64,000 nt of DNA from Lysobacterales bacterium (GTDB lineage Bacteria; Pseudomonadota; Gammaproteobacteria; Xanthomonadales; Rhodanobacteraceae), in NCBI GenBank assembly GCA_017305055.1, contig JAFKMZ010000010.1, forward strand, positions 62,001-126,000, in the 5' to 3' direction. Each line of letters begins with the position of its first letter. Within the stretch, counting starts at the first letter, position 1. Below the pieces are notes generated by a model, which was not told where the DNA came from, did not search any database, and saw only the letters and a list, made by a program, of their open reading frames with translations. The position numbers were made by a program, and so were the translations under genes. Positions 24,666 to 32,123 of this stretch are shown here, one piece after another.

Positions 24666-25613
24666 CTAAGCGCTTCGGCAGTCATTCTCCGCGCGCCAGC
24701 CGCTGCGCCTGAGGAAATCGGCGGCATTGGCGTTGTCCACCCGCAGGATGGCCTGGATCGCGTGCTGCTTGTCGCTAGCCTGATCGTAATAGGCGCGAAC
24801 GATGCGATAGCCCACCCAGTAGCCGAGGTCGCCGGGCTGTTCGGGCGTACCGGGACCGTTGTACAGCCACCCGGACGTATCGGTACCCGTGGCCTGGGCC
24901 TGGAACCGGCTTTCGATCGCACAACGCCCATCGCGCGTCCACCGTTTCAGGTGGCTGTTGGTGACTTCGCCCGAGGTCAGCTCGCCGATGAACTCGGCGC
25001 CACCCTCCACCAGGGACTGGAACAACAACGTCGCCTTGGTCGGTGGCTCCGCCTGCGCCGCGGGCTGCTGCACATGCACGTATTCATGCGCGATCAGGTG
25101 CACCAGGCGCTCGACGACATCGGGGTCCAGCCAGTCGGCCCGGCAGATGACCTCCAGGCCAATGGTGACACCAGCGGCTGTGGTGGTTCCCCCGGTGTTG
25201 TTGCGTCCGACGACGATGGTGACCGGTGGAAACTTCGCGTCCGGGTCGAGTTCCGCCAACCGGGTGAACACTGGGCCCAGGCGCTCACGCACCGCCGGCA
25301 GCGCCTGCACGCACCGTCGGGCGCCAGCGTAATCCTGTGGCGACTTGGTGATGGCCATTGCCAATTTCTGCGCGGAGCCGATGCGTGCGGTCACGAACTG
25401 CTGCAGGCCCGTCGATCCAGGATCGAGATACCCCACCTGCAAGGCGTCGGCCGTCGGCTTGCCGTGGGCCCGGTCGTAAACGGCATAAAAGCGGGTGACA
25501 TCATCGATGCGTACTGCCGGCAGCGGCGAGGCAGTCGCCGCTGCCGGCACTGGCGTAGCCTGATGGGCACTGCCGAGCATGGCAAGCAACAATCCGGTAG
25601 CAGCTGAGAGCAT
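24666..25613 (-). CDS. Secreted putative Zn-protease, DUF2268 type
   Basis: The 315-residue protein has a short signal-like N-terminus (LLLAMLGSAHQA) and the zinc motif HEYVH at 176-180 in VHLIAHEYVHVQQP. Glu203/Glu207 in LVEGGAEFIGE are the likely third ligand. This spacing and the WLDPDVVERLVHLIAHE context fit the DUF2268 predicted Zn-dependent proteases. The product is probably periplasmic, with unknown substrate. It follows the amidohydrolase gene on the same strand after 99 nt that contain a tandem repeat. Confidence 0.75.
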   Translation of the reverse strand: MLSAATGLLLAMLGSAHQATPVPAAATASPLPAVRIDDVTRFYAVYDRAHGKPTADALQVGYLDPGSTGLQQFVTARIGSAQKLAMAITKSPQDYAGARRCVQALPAVRERLGPVFTRLAELDPDAKFPPVTIVVGRNNTGGTTTAAGVTIGLEVICRADWLDPDVVERLVHLIAHEYVHVQQPAAQAEPPTKATLLFQSLVEGGAEFIGELTSGEVTNSHLKRWTRDGRCAIESRFQAQATGTDTSGWLYNGPGTPEQPGDLGYWVGYRIVRAYYDQASDKQHAIQAILRVDNANAADFLRRSGWRAENDCRSA

Positions 25614-25627
25614 CGGCAGGTCCTAAT

Positions 25628-25662
25628 GGGCTTGGGGTCAGGTCTTGGGCTTGGGGTCAGGT
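25628..25662. repeat. 16-bp tandem direct repeat with GGGGTCAGGT core
   Basis: GGGCTTGGGGTCAGGT occurs at 25628-25643 and again at 25647-25662, 3 nt apart, in the gap between the amidohydrolase and the DUF2268 gene. From memory, GGGGTCAG-type tracts are common beside REP-associated transposase genes in Xanthomonadales. No transposase is present here. Confidence 0.55.
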
Positions 25663-25712
25663 TGAGCTGGCGCCATATCCCTGCATATCCCTTATCTCTT
25701 GACAGGCGGGTC

Positions 25713-27047
25713 TCAAGTCCCGGTGGCTGGGGTCTGGATAAGGCCGCTCTTGACCACGAAGACGATCTTCGTCGTGTTGTGGATGTCCCGGGTGGGGTCG
25801 GCGGCGAGCACGACCAGGTCGGCACGCTTGCCGGCGGTGATCGTGCCGCGCTGCGCGGACTGGCCCATGGCTGCCGCGCCGACCGCGGTCGCGGCATGGA
25901 TCGCCTGCAGCGGCGTAAAGCCGCAGTGCTCCACCAGCGCCGCCATCTCGGCGTGCACCAGCGGCAGCGCGGTCAGGTCGACGCCCTGCCTGCCCGCCGG
26001 CAGGCCCGAGCTGTCGGTGCCGACATCGACCAGCACGCCGCTCTCGTGTGCCAGGCGGGTCACCGCGTAGCTCCACGGCATGATGCCCGCCCCGACCTTC
26101 TCCGGGTGATGCTCCGCCTCGTCGAGGAACGGCAGCAAGGTGGCATCGAGGATCGTGCCGTGCTCGCGCATGGTCTTGAGCAGCGCGACGATCTGCGGCG
26201 CATCCGGGCGGATATGCGTGAAGTCACCCTTGGCGCGCACGCGGTAGTCAGCTGGCACGTCCGCGGCGGCCTCCCACACCAGGTACGGACTGTGCGAAAG
26301 GACATCGACACCTGCGGCGACGGCCTCGCCCGGCCGGGTCGGGAAAATCGTCGCGTGCGCCCACACCTGCATGCCCTGGCGGTGCGCCTCGGCCGTGACC
26401 TTCGCCACCAGGTCCGGGGTCAGGTTCGCATACAGCTTGAGCGCGGTCGCGCCGGTGCCCTTGGCCTCGGCCACGGCCAGGCGCAGGTCGGTATTGGCGG
26501 TGATCGCGCGCATCCATGGCGCCGTGCCGAGCGGCACGCCGACCGTCGAACCCTGCGCGCGCACATCCTGGGCAAAGAAGGAAGGCCCGGCCATCAAGGC
26601 GACATAGAAAATGTCCGGTGACGGTATCAGGTTGGAATTGGCCTGCCCCGCAAGATAGGCCACCAGGCGATCGTCGCCCGCCATGTCGCGGACCGCGGTG
26701 ACGCCACCGCGGACCAGCGCTTGAAGGTGGGTTGCGTAGTGCGCGATGTCAGGCTCGGCGCCGGTCAGGTGCACGTGCGAGTCGATCAGGCCGGGGACGA
26801 CAAAGCGCCCACTGAGATCCTTGATCTGGGCGCCCTTCGGTGTCGCGCGGCTGCCATCCGGATAGACGGCCGTGATGCGCTGGCCGTCCAGCGCAATGGT
26901 CATGTTCGCCTGCGGCGGTGCCCCGGTGCCGTCGATCACGGTCGCGTGGGTCAGGAGCACGGGGGCCGGACTGGCGGCGAATCCTGGCATGGCACATATC
27001 GGCAACAACAGCAGCCAGGCGAGGCGGCACAGGCAGGTTTTCAGCAT
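25713..27047 (-). CDS. Secreted metal-dependent amidohydrolase
   Basis: The 444-residue protein has a signal peptide (1-25, ending GFAAS) and an amidohydrolase barrel. Metal ligands are His91 and His93 (DSHVHLT), a Lys in ATALKLYANLT, His in VWAHATIF and DVLSHSPY, and the catalytic Asp in VDVGTDSSG. The ending RGTITAGKRADLVVLAADP is the family's beta-sandwich signature. Members cleave dipeptides such as Xaa-Pro/Xaa-Arg or other amides. With a zinc-protease gene next to it, a peptide-scavenging role is plausible (inference). Confidence 0.88.
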   Translation of the reverse strand: MLKTCLCRLAWLLLLPICAMPGFAASPAPVLLTHATVIDGTGAPPQANMTIALDGQRITAVYPDGSRATPKGAQIKDLSGRFVVPGLIDSHVHLTGAEPDIAHYATHLQALVRGGVTAVRDMAGDDRLVAYLAGQANSNLIPSPDIFYVALMAGPSFFAQDVRAQGSTVGVPLGTAPWMRAITANTDLRLAVAEAKGTGATALKLYANLTPDLVAKVTAEAHRQGMQVWAHATIFPTRPGEAVAAGVDVLSHSPYLVWEAAADVPADYRVRAKGDFTHIRPDAPQIVALLKTMREHGTILDATLLPFLDEAEHHPEKVGAGIMPWSYAVTRLAHESGVLVDVGTDSSGLPAGRQGVDLTALPLVHAEMAALVEHCGFTPLQAIHAATAVGAAAMGQSAQRGTITAGKRADLVVLAADPTRDIHNTTKIVFVVKSGLIQTPATGT

Positions 27048-27264
27048 GGGGAAGCTCCGTCATCGGCGTCGCGGTGAAACGCAAGGTCACGTGCACGCTC
27101 CCATCGTCGTGCAGGCAACCCGGCGCAGGCTGCCAGCGTTGCACCACCACACCAGGGACGCAATCGGGTCGGTGTTGGCGGGTCGGTGTTCACGTCACCA
27201 CGGCGTCGTTGCCGATCATGCGCTCGTGGCATCGGTCGACGTCCACCCTGGCCGGCATCCCAGG

Positions 27265-28314
27265 TCATGCCGTCGCCGAGCCATCGTGGCTGCCGCGTGA
27301 TTTCACCATGCCGTGCTTGCGCAACAGCGCGCGCAACTGGTGATAGCTCAGGCCCAGCAGCGGTGCGGCTTCGGTCTGGTTATAGCGGGCCTCGGCCAGG
27401 GCGCGCCTGATCAGATCGACTTCCAGGATGGCGACTTGCGCTTTGATGTCGCATGGGAGAGGGATGGATTCTTCCGCCGGTGGCGCGGCGACATCGTCCG
27501 CGACAGCCTCCGCCGGAGGTCGAAAGGCGGAAGCGAAGGGATCGAAGACGATGGTGTCGACCGGCGCGGCGGCTGCGCTGCGATGCACTGAGCGCTCGAC
27601 GACGTTTTTCAGTTCACGCACATTCCCCGGCCAGGCGTAATGGATCAGCGCCATACGGGCGGACCCGGTGAAACCGGCGAAGAGTTTTCGGCCCAATTCG
27701 CGACTGATGTCGACGGCAAAATGCTCGGCCAATTGCATGATGTCTCCCGCGCGCGCGCGCAGTGGAGGCACCGTCAGCACGTCGAAGGCCAGCCGGTCGA
27801 GCAGGTCGGCACGAAACGTTCCGGCCCGCACGGCGGCCGGCAGGTCCCCGCTGGTGGCCCCGACAATGCGCACATCCACGGTCAGCGTCTCGCCGCCACC
27901 GACGCGCTCGAACTGGCCGTACTCGACCGCACGCAGGATCTTTTCCTGCACGCGCGTCGACACGGTGGCCAGCTCGTCGAGGAACAGCGTGCCGCCGTGC
28001 GCCTGCTCGAAGCGGCCGACGTGGCGGCGGGTGGCACCAGTGAAGGCGCCCGCCTCATGGCCGAACAACTCGGTCTCAAGCAGCGCTTCGGTCAAGGTCG
28101 CGCAATTCAACTTGACCAGCGGGGCCTGCCAGCGCGGCGACAGATAATGCAGTCGTGCCGCAATCAGTTCCTTGCCGGTGCCGCGTTCGCCGATGACCAG
28201 CACCGGCTTGTTTACGGCGGCGACACGCGAGGCATGTTCCAGCAGATCCAGGAAGGCTGGCGACTCGCCCAACATGGTTGTGGTTGGCGCTTCCGATGAC
28301 AGCGTATCCGGCAT
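27265..28314 (-). CDS. pspF: Sigma-54-dependent activator PspF
   Basis: The 349-residue AAA+ enhancer-binding protein has Walker A GERGTGKE at 42-49, the sigma-54 contact loop GAFTGA at 89-94 and Walker B LFLDELA. A Fis-type HTH closes the protein (NQTEAAPLLGLSYHQLRALLRKHGM). It has no receiver or sensor domain, as in PspF, which is held inactive by PspA. It is transcribed away from pspA across a 235-nt AT-rich gap. Expected role: activate the psp operon from the -24/-12 promoter at 28494 when membrane stress releases PspA. Confidence 0.95.
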   Translation of the reverse strand: MPDTLSSEAPTTTMLGESPAFLDLLEHASRVAAVNKPVLVIGERGTGKELIAARLHYLSPRWQAPLVKLNCATLTEALLETELFGHEAGAFTGATRRHVGRFEQAHGGTLFLDELATVSTRVQEKILRAVEYGQFERVGGGETLTVDVRIVGATSGDLPAAVRAGTFRADLLDRLAFDVLTVPPLRARAGDIMQLAEHFAVDISRELGRKLFAGFTGSARMALIHYAWPGNVRELKNVVERSVHRSAAAAPVDTIVFDPFASAFRPPAEAVADDVAAPPAEESIPLPCDIKAQVAILEVDLIRRALAEARYNQTEAAPLLGLSYHQLRALLRKHGMVKSRGSHDGSATA

Positions 28315-28464
28315 GGGGCATCACGATGAGGATCGGGGTCGGGATGGGTGTACTGCTTGGCAAAAGCCATTGTCACTTAATATTCGCCATTTTAACCATA
28401 TATAAGTCAAACAATCCATCATGAAGCATGACCACTGCCGGACATTCATGCATAACTTTATATT

Positions 28465-28477
28465 TATCAATATGTTG
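28465..28477 (+). promoter_or_regulatory. Consensus IHF-binding site in the psp control region
   Basis: TATCAATATGTTG matches the IHF consensus WATCAA-N4-TTR at every fixed position. It lies in a strongly AT-rich stretch (about 28370-28480) and ends 17 bp before the -24 element, where DNA bending would bring upstream-bound PspF to sigma-54 polymerase. Confidence 0.7.
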
Positions 28478-28493
28478 CACATCATCAGCCATT

Positions 28494-28509
28494 TGGCACG
28501 ACCCCTGCT
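28494..28509 (+). promoter_or_regulatory. Sigma-54 (-24/-12) promoter of pspA
   Basis: TGGCACGACCCCTGCT has GG at 28495-28496 and GC at 28507-28508, the exact 12-bp phasing of a -24/-12 promoter. Transcription should begin near 28520, about 30 nt before the pspA ATG. Confidence 0.8.
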
Positions 28510-28549
28510 CTAAAGACCCTGCGGTCCTTCACTTCACGAGGTGAGCAAC

Positions 28550-29230
28550 ATGGGCGTTTTTTCGAGAATGAGCGACATCATCAACTCCAACATCAACGCG
28601 ATGCTGGACAAGGCTGAAGAACCGGAGAAGGTGGTACGGCTGATCATCCAGGAGATGGAGGACACCCTGGTGGAAGTCCGCTCCGCCGCGGCACGCGGAA
28701 TTGCCGACCGCAAGGAACTGGAGCGACGCATCATCTACGCGCAGCGCGAGGCCGACGAGTGGCAGCGTCGGGCCGAACTGGCCATCACCAAGGGACGGGA
28801 CGACCTGGCCAAGGCGGCTCTTGCCGAAAAAAAGCGCATGGACGACGCGCAGGACTTGCTCAAGGAGCAGTCCACGGAGGTCGAACTGGGCCTGGCCAAA
28901 CTCAACGACGACATTGCCGCGCTGCAAGACAAGCTGGCCGATGCCAAGCACCGCCAGAAGGCACTCGAGACCCGTCAGCACACGGCGAGCAACCGCCTGA
29001 AGGCACGCAGCCGGACCCACGACGAGCGGATCAACAATGCCCTGGGCCGGTTCGAGCACTACGAGCGCAAGCTGGAGCACATGGAAGGCAAGGTCGAAGC
29101 CTACGACCTGGGCAAGCAGCACGATCTCGACCGCGAGTTCGCGGACCTGGAAACCAATGACCACGTCGAGGCCGAACTGGCTGCACTGAAAGCACGCATG
29201 AGCCCGGGAAAGCCTGCCAACGCGGAGTAA
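28550..29230 (+). CDS. pspA: Phage shock protein A
   Basis: This 226-residue, almost wholly coiled-coil protein of the PspA/IM30 (ESCRT-III-like) family binds damaged inner membrane and restrains PspF. The N-terminal amphipathic helix MGVFSRMSDIINSNINAML and the signature KVVRLIIQEMEDTLVEVRS are clear. An in-frame GTG at 28541 exists, but ATG 28550 matches the family start and has GAGGTGAG just upstream. The C-terminus HMEGKVEAYDLGKQHDLDREF shares a motif with two downstream psp proteins. Confidence 0.96.
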   Translation: MGVFSRMSDIINSNINAMLDKAEEPEKVVRLIIQEMEDTLVEVRSAAARGIADRKELERRIIYAQREADEWQRRAELAITKGRDDLAKAALAEKKRMDDAQDLLKEQSTEVELGLAKLNDDIAALQDKLADAKHRQKALETRQHTASNRLKARSRTHDERINNALGRFEHYERKLEHMEGKVEAYDLGKQHDLDREFADLETNDHVEAELAALKARMSPGKPANAE

Positions 29231-29236
29231 GGCGCC

Positions 29237-29458
29237 ATGGACTTTACGGCCATTTTCGCACTCTTCTGCATCTTCGTCGCTCCGCTGTGGCTGATCATGC
29301 ACTACACGACGCAGCGCCGGCGCGCGCAGGGCCTGACGCGCGAGGACGAACAGATGCTTGCTGATTTGTGGCGTATCGCCAACCGGATGGAAGAACGCGT
29401 GAAGACGCTGGAAACCATTCTGGATACACAGACACCCACCTGGAGGGACAAGGCATGA
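29237..29458 (+). CDS. pspB: Phage shock protein B
   Basis: This 73-residue membrane protein has one N-terminal helix (FTAIFALFCIFVAPLWLIMHY) and a basic, coiled-coil tail ending RVKTLETILDTQTPTWRDKA. That tail closely matches the PspB ending. With PspC it senses stress and sequesters PspA at the membrane. It lies 6 nt after pspA and overlaps the next gene by 4 nt (ATGA). Confidence 0.93.
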   Translation: MDFTAIFALFCIFVAPLWLIMHYTTQRRRAQGLTREDEQMLADLWRIANRMEERVKTLETILDTQTPTWRDKA

Positions 29459-29727
29459 ACCGTTCGTGGAACGAATACCGGCAACGCCGGCTGTATCGCG
29501 ATCCGGAACACGGTGTGATCCTAGGTGTATGCGCGGGCATCGCCGAACGTTTCGCCTGGCCGGTGTGGCTGACACGGGTCGCAACCCTGGCACTGGCCTG
29601 GTACTTCCCGGTGTCGGTGGCTGTGGCCTATATCGTGGCTGCGCTGATCATGCCCGAGCGCCCGCTGCGCTATTGTGGCGACGGCGATGAACGCAGCTTC
29701 TGGCAATCACGCCGGCACCGGAGCTGA
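29455..29727 (+). CDS. PspC-domain protein, first copy
   Basis: The 90-residue protein has the PspC core RLYRDPEHGVILGVCAGIAERFAWPVWLTRVATLALAWYF, then a second hydrophobic segment ending MPERPL. It lacks the long C-terminal coiled coil of full PspC proteins. The ATG at 29455 overlaps the pspB stop codon. It is the first of two consecutive PspC-domain genes, so the partner that binds PspB/PspA may be the second, fuller copy. Confidence 0.88.
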   Translation: MNRSWNEYRQRRLYRDPEHGVILGVCAGIAERFAWPVWLTRVATLALAWYFPVSVAVAYIVAALIMPERPLRYCGDGDERSFWQSRRHRS

Positions 29728-29730
29728 GTC

Positions 29731-30123
29731 ATGAGAGACGACGGAACCTGGCGCGCGCAGCGCTTTTACCGCGACCCGCAGCACGGCAAGCTCATGGGCG
29801 TATGCGCCGGCGTAGCCGATTATTTCGGCTGGAACGTCACCGTCGTCCGCGTCCTGGCGATCATTGCGCTGCTCTGGTTCAACGCACTCACGCTGGTCGC
29901 ATACCTCGTCCTCGGCTTCATGCTTCCAACCAAGCCGGACACGCCCTACACCTGGGATGCCGACGAGGAATACTGGCGCAGCGTCAGGCGCTCGGCGGGC
30001 GGAACCTTCCGCGACGTGCGCCACCGCTTTCGCGAGCTGGACATGAAGTTGCAGCACATGGAAGGCTACGTCACGTCGAGTCGATACGATCTTGATCGCC
30101 AATTCCGCGATCTGGAACACTAG
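29731..30123 (+). CDS. pspC: Phage shock protein C, full-length copy
   Basis: The 130-residue protein has the PspC domain (QRFYRDPQHGKLMGVCAGVADYFGWNVTVVRVLAII) and a second membrane helix ending MLPTKPD. A cytoplasmic coiled-coil tail follows, with HMEGYVTSSRYDLDRQF. The tail corresponds to the MERYVTS...L..RF ending of Escherichia coli PspC. With PspB it should form the membrane signal complex. It lies 3 nt after the short PspC-domain gene. Confidence 0.93.
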   Translation: MRDDGTWRAQRFYRDPQHGKLMGVCAGVADYFGWNVTVVRVLAIIALLWFNALTLVAYLVLGFMLPTKPDTPYTWDADEEYWRSVRRSAGGTFRDVRHRFRELDMKLQHMEGYVTSSRYDLDRQFRDLEH

Positions 30124-30132
30124 GAATCAACG

Positions 30133-30345
30133 ATGGAACACGGTCAAATCTTTGTCCTGAGCATCATCATCATCGTCTTCGGGGGGCGAATCATCCGGGA
30201 CCACCTGCGCCTGAAGCACATGGAGCCACGCGAAAACCCGCATTACCAGACCCGCATCGATGAGCTGGAGCAACGCGTGCGCACCCTCGAGCGCATCGTC
30301 ACCGACAAGGGCTACGACCTCAAACGGGAATTCGACAAGCTGTGA
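30133..30345 (+). CDS. Small psp-operon membrane protein with PspB/PspC-like tail
   Basis: The 70-residue protein has one N-terminal membrane helix (FVLSIIIIVFGGRII). A coiled-coil segment follows, RIDELEQRVRTLERIVTDKGYDLKREFDKL. The coiled coil resembles PspB and the last 20 residues resemble the PspC C-terminal motif. It is the last gene of the operon, 9 nt after pspC, and is convergent with the GMC oxidoreductase. Function not established; a membrane adaptor competing for PspA or PspC is an inference. Confidence 0.75.
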   Translation: MEHGQIFVLSIIIIVFGGRIIRDHLRLKHMEPRENPHYQTRIDELEQRVRTLERIVTDKGYDLKREFDKL

Positions 30346-30437
30346 ATCAAGGCGGCGCGGAACCTGCGGCATCTCCACGAAGCCAATGACGTGCTGCGGT
30401 CATCCACGCCGTCACGTTCCGGGAACACCGCCCAGAC

Positions 30438-32123
30438 TCAGGCGACAACCCCTCGCGGCTCGGTGATGCGGTCGGCGAAGCGGTCGGCCAGCGCCGCTAT
30501 GGTCAGCGACGGGTTGGTACCTACCGGGCCGGGCATGATCGAGCCGTCCGCGACGTAGAAGCCGGGATAGCCGAAAACCTCGCCGTATTCGTTGACCACG
30601 CCCTCGTCCGCGTTGCGGCCCATCGGCGCGCCGCCCAACCCGTGCACGGTGATGATGCGGCGGCCGAGATGCCAGGTGGGATTGCTCTGGAATGAGCCGC
30701 CCCAGGCCTCCTCGGTGATCGCACGCATGGTGTCGGTCAGCCGGGTGAAGAATGGCGACGACCGCTTGATGCTCCAGTCGCTGGAGAGCAGTCCATCCTC
30801 CAGGCTGAGGTTGCCGTCGGGCACGTCGCGCCCCATGCCCAGCAAGGGAATGGATGAGGCAGACAGGTTGCCCGTACCGAGCAGGTTGGCGATGTCCGCA
30901 CTCAGGTTGGTGGTGGTGTTGATGCCGAATGCCGAAAGCAGGCGGCGCCAGGCCAGGCGCTGGGCGCGCCCGAGCGTCGCGGCGAAGCCGGCGGTCTCCA
31001 CCAGCCAGGACATGAAGGCGGGGTAGCCCGCATCCTCGATGTAGAAGCCGCGGCCACTGCCACCGTCCAGCGCGTCTGGCATGTGCAGCGAGCTGGTGAT
31101 GACCGGGCCATAGTTGCCGTCGAGCGCCCACGGCTGCTTGCCGTTCGCGGTCTGCTTCGAGCAGCGCAAGGCGAAGGTGAGCAGGTCGCCGTTGCTGCAG
31201 AAATGCGAGCCCAGCGTCCGGCTGAGACCCGGGAACTGCGCCCGGTTGCTCAGCAGGAGATAGGTGCTGCCGAACGTGCCTGCCGACAGGATCAGGCGGT
31301 TCGCCGAGATCGTGGTCAGTGGCGCATCCGCGTGTGCCGGCTCCCCGGGCACGTGCTGGCGGTACGAGATCAGATAACCACCGCCGGCGCGCGGCGCGAA
31401 GGTCTTCACTTCGGCCAAGGTGCGCAGGTCGGCCCCGGCGCGCTTGGCCGCCGACAGGTAGTTGTAGTCCAGGGTGTTCTTGCTGCCATAGTTGCAGCCG
31501 ACGTCGCATTCGCCGCACAGCCGGCAGGTGCTGCGGGTACGGTCGTGCAGGTTGCGGTGGGCCTCGACGATCGGCTCGCCCGGCACCGGTTCGGCGCCAT
31601 CGTTGGCGAAGGTCACCGCCAGCGGCGGCAGCATCCACTCCAGGCCCAGCTTCTCGCCGGCCATGCGCATCGCCTTGGTCTTCTCGGTCTGGTCGTACGG
31701 CGCCTTGGCGAACGGATAGCGCTGCGCATTCATCATGCGCTCCACCCGGTCGTAGTGCGGATCGAGTTCGGCGCGGGTCACCGGCCAATACTCGTGGCCC
31801 GGCACGCCAGGCTGCTCGCGCACGAACCACTTCTCGTCCTTGCGCAGCAGCACGTTCGCGTAGATCAGCGAGCCGCCGCCCAGGCCGCTGGAGATGAGCG
31901 CGTCGATGTGCTTGAACGACCATACGTCGAACAGGCCGAACATGCCCGCGCCAGGATCCCAGAAGTTCGCGTGCATGGCCTTGGGCGTGCGCGCGAACGA
32001 GCCCGGCGGGTAGGCCTTGCCGCGCTCCAGCAGACATACGCTCTGCCCGGCCTCGGCCAACCGGTACGCCGACACCGAGCCGCCGAATCCCGAGCCCACC
32101 ACTACTGCGTCGAAGTGTTCCAT
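30438..32123 (-). CDS. GMC-family oxidoreductase (cholesterol-oxidase-like)
   Basis: The 561-residue FAD enzyme has a dinucleotide motif VVVGSGFGGSVSAYRLAEAG (7-26) and the substrate/FAD segment SSGLGGGSLIYANVLLR (78-94). A C-terminal part reads VADGSIMPGPVGTNPSLTIAALADR with the GMC His/Asn region. The overall shape is that of bacterial cholesterol/steroid oxidases. A four-cysteine knot, Cys200-x2-Cys203-x2-Cys206-x3-Cys210, may bind metal or an Fe-S cluster. It is the last gene of the six-gene operon and its start overlaps the metallophosphoesterase stop by 22 nt. Probable role: oxidise an alcohol group on a lipid-like substrate. Confidence 0.88.
   Translation of the reverse strand: MEHFDAVVVGSGFGGSVSAYRLAEAGQSVCLLERGKAYPPGSFARTPKAMHANFWDPGAGMFGLFDVWSFKHIDALISSGLGGGSLIYANVLLRKDEKWFVREQPGVPGHEYWPVTRAELDPHYDRVERMMNAQRYPFAKAPYDQTEKTKAMRMAGEKLGLEWMLPPLAVTFANDGAEPVPGEPIVEAHRNLHDRTRSTCRLCGECDVGCNYGSKNTLDYNYLSAAKRAGADLRTLAEVKTFAPRAGGGYLISYRQHVPGEPAHADAPLTTISANRLILSAGTFGSTYLLLSNRAQFPGLSRTLGSHFCSNGDLLTFALRCSKQTANGKQPWALDGNYGPVITSSLHMPDALDGGSGRGFYIEDAGYPAFMSWLVETAGFAATLGRAQRLAWRRLLSAFGINTTTNLSADIANLLGTGNLSASSIPLLGMGRDVPDGNLSLEDGLLSSDWSIKRSSPFFTRLTDTMRAITEEAWGGSFQSNPTWHLGRRIITVHGLGGAPMGRNADEGVVNEYGEVFGYPGFYVADGSIMPGPVGTNPSLTIAALADRFADRITEPRGVVA

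Noticed and set aside
27048-27264. GC-rich gap between pspF and the amidohydrolase with a short GGGTCGGTGTT duplication
   Set aside because: The duplication is only about 12 bp and no promoter, hairpin or coding frame was convincing.
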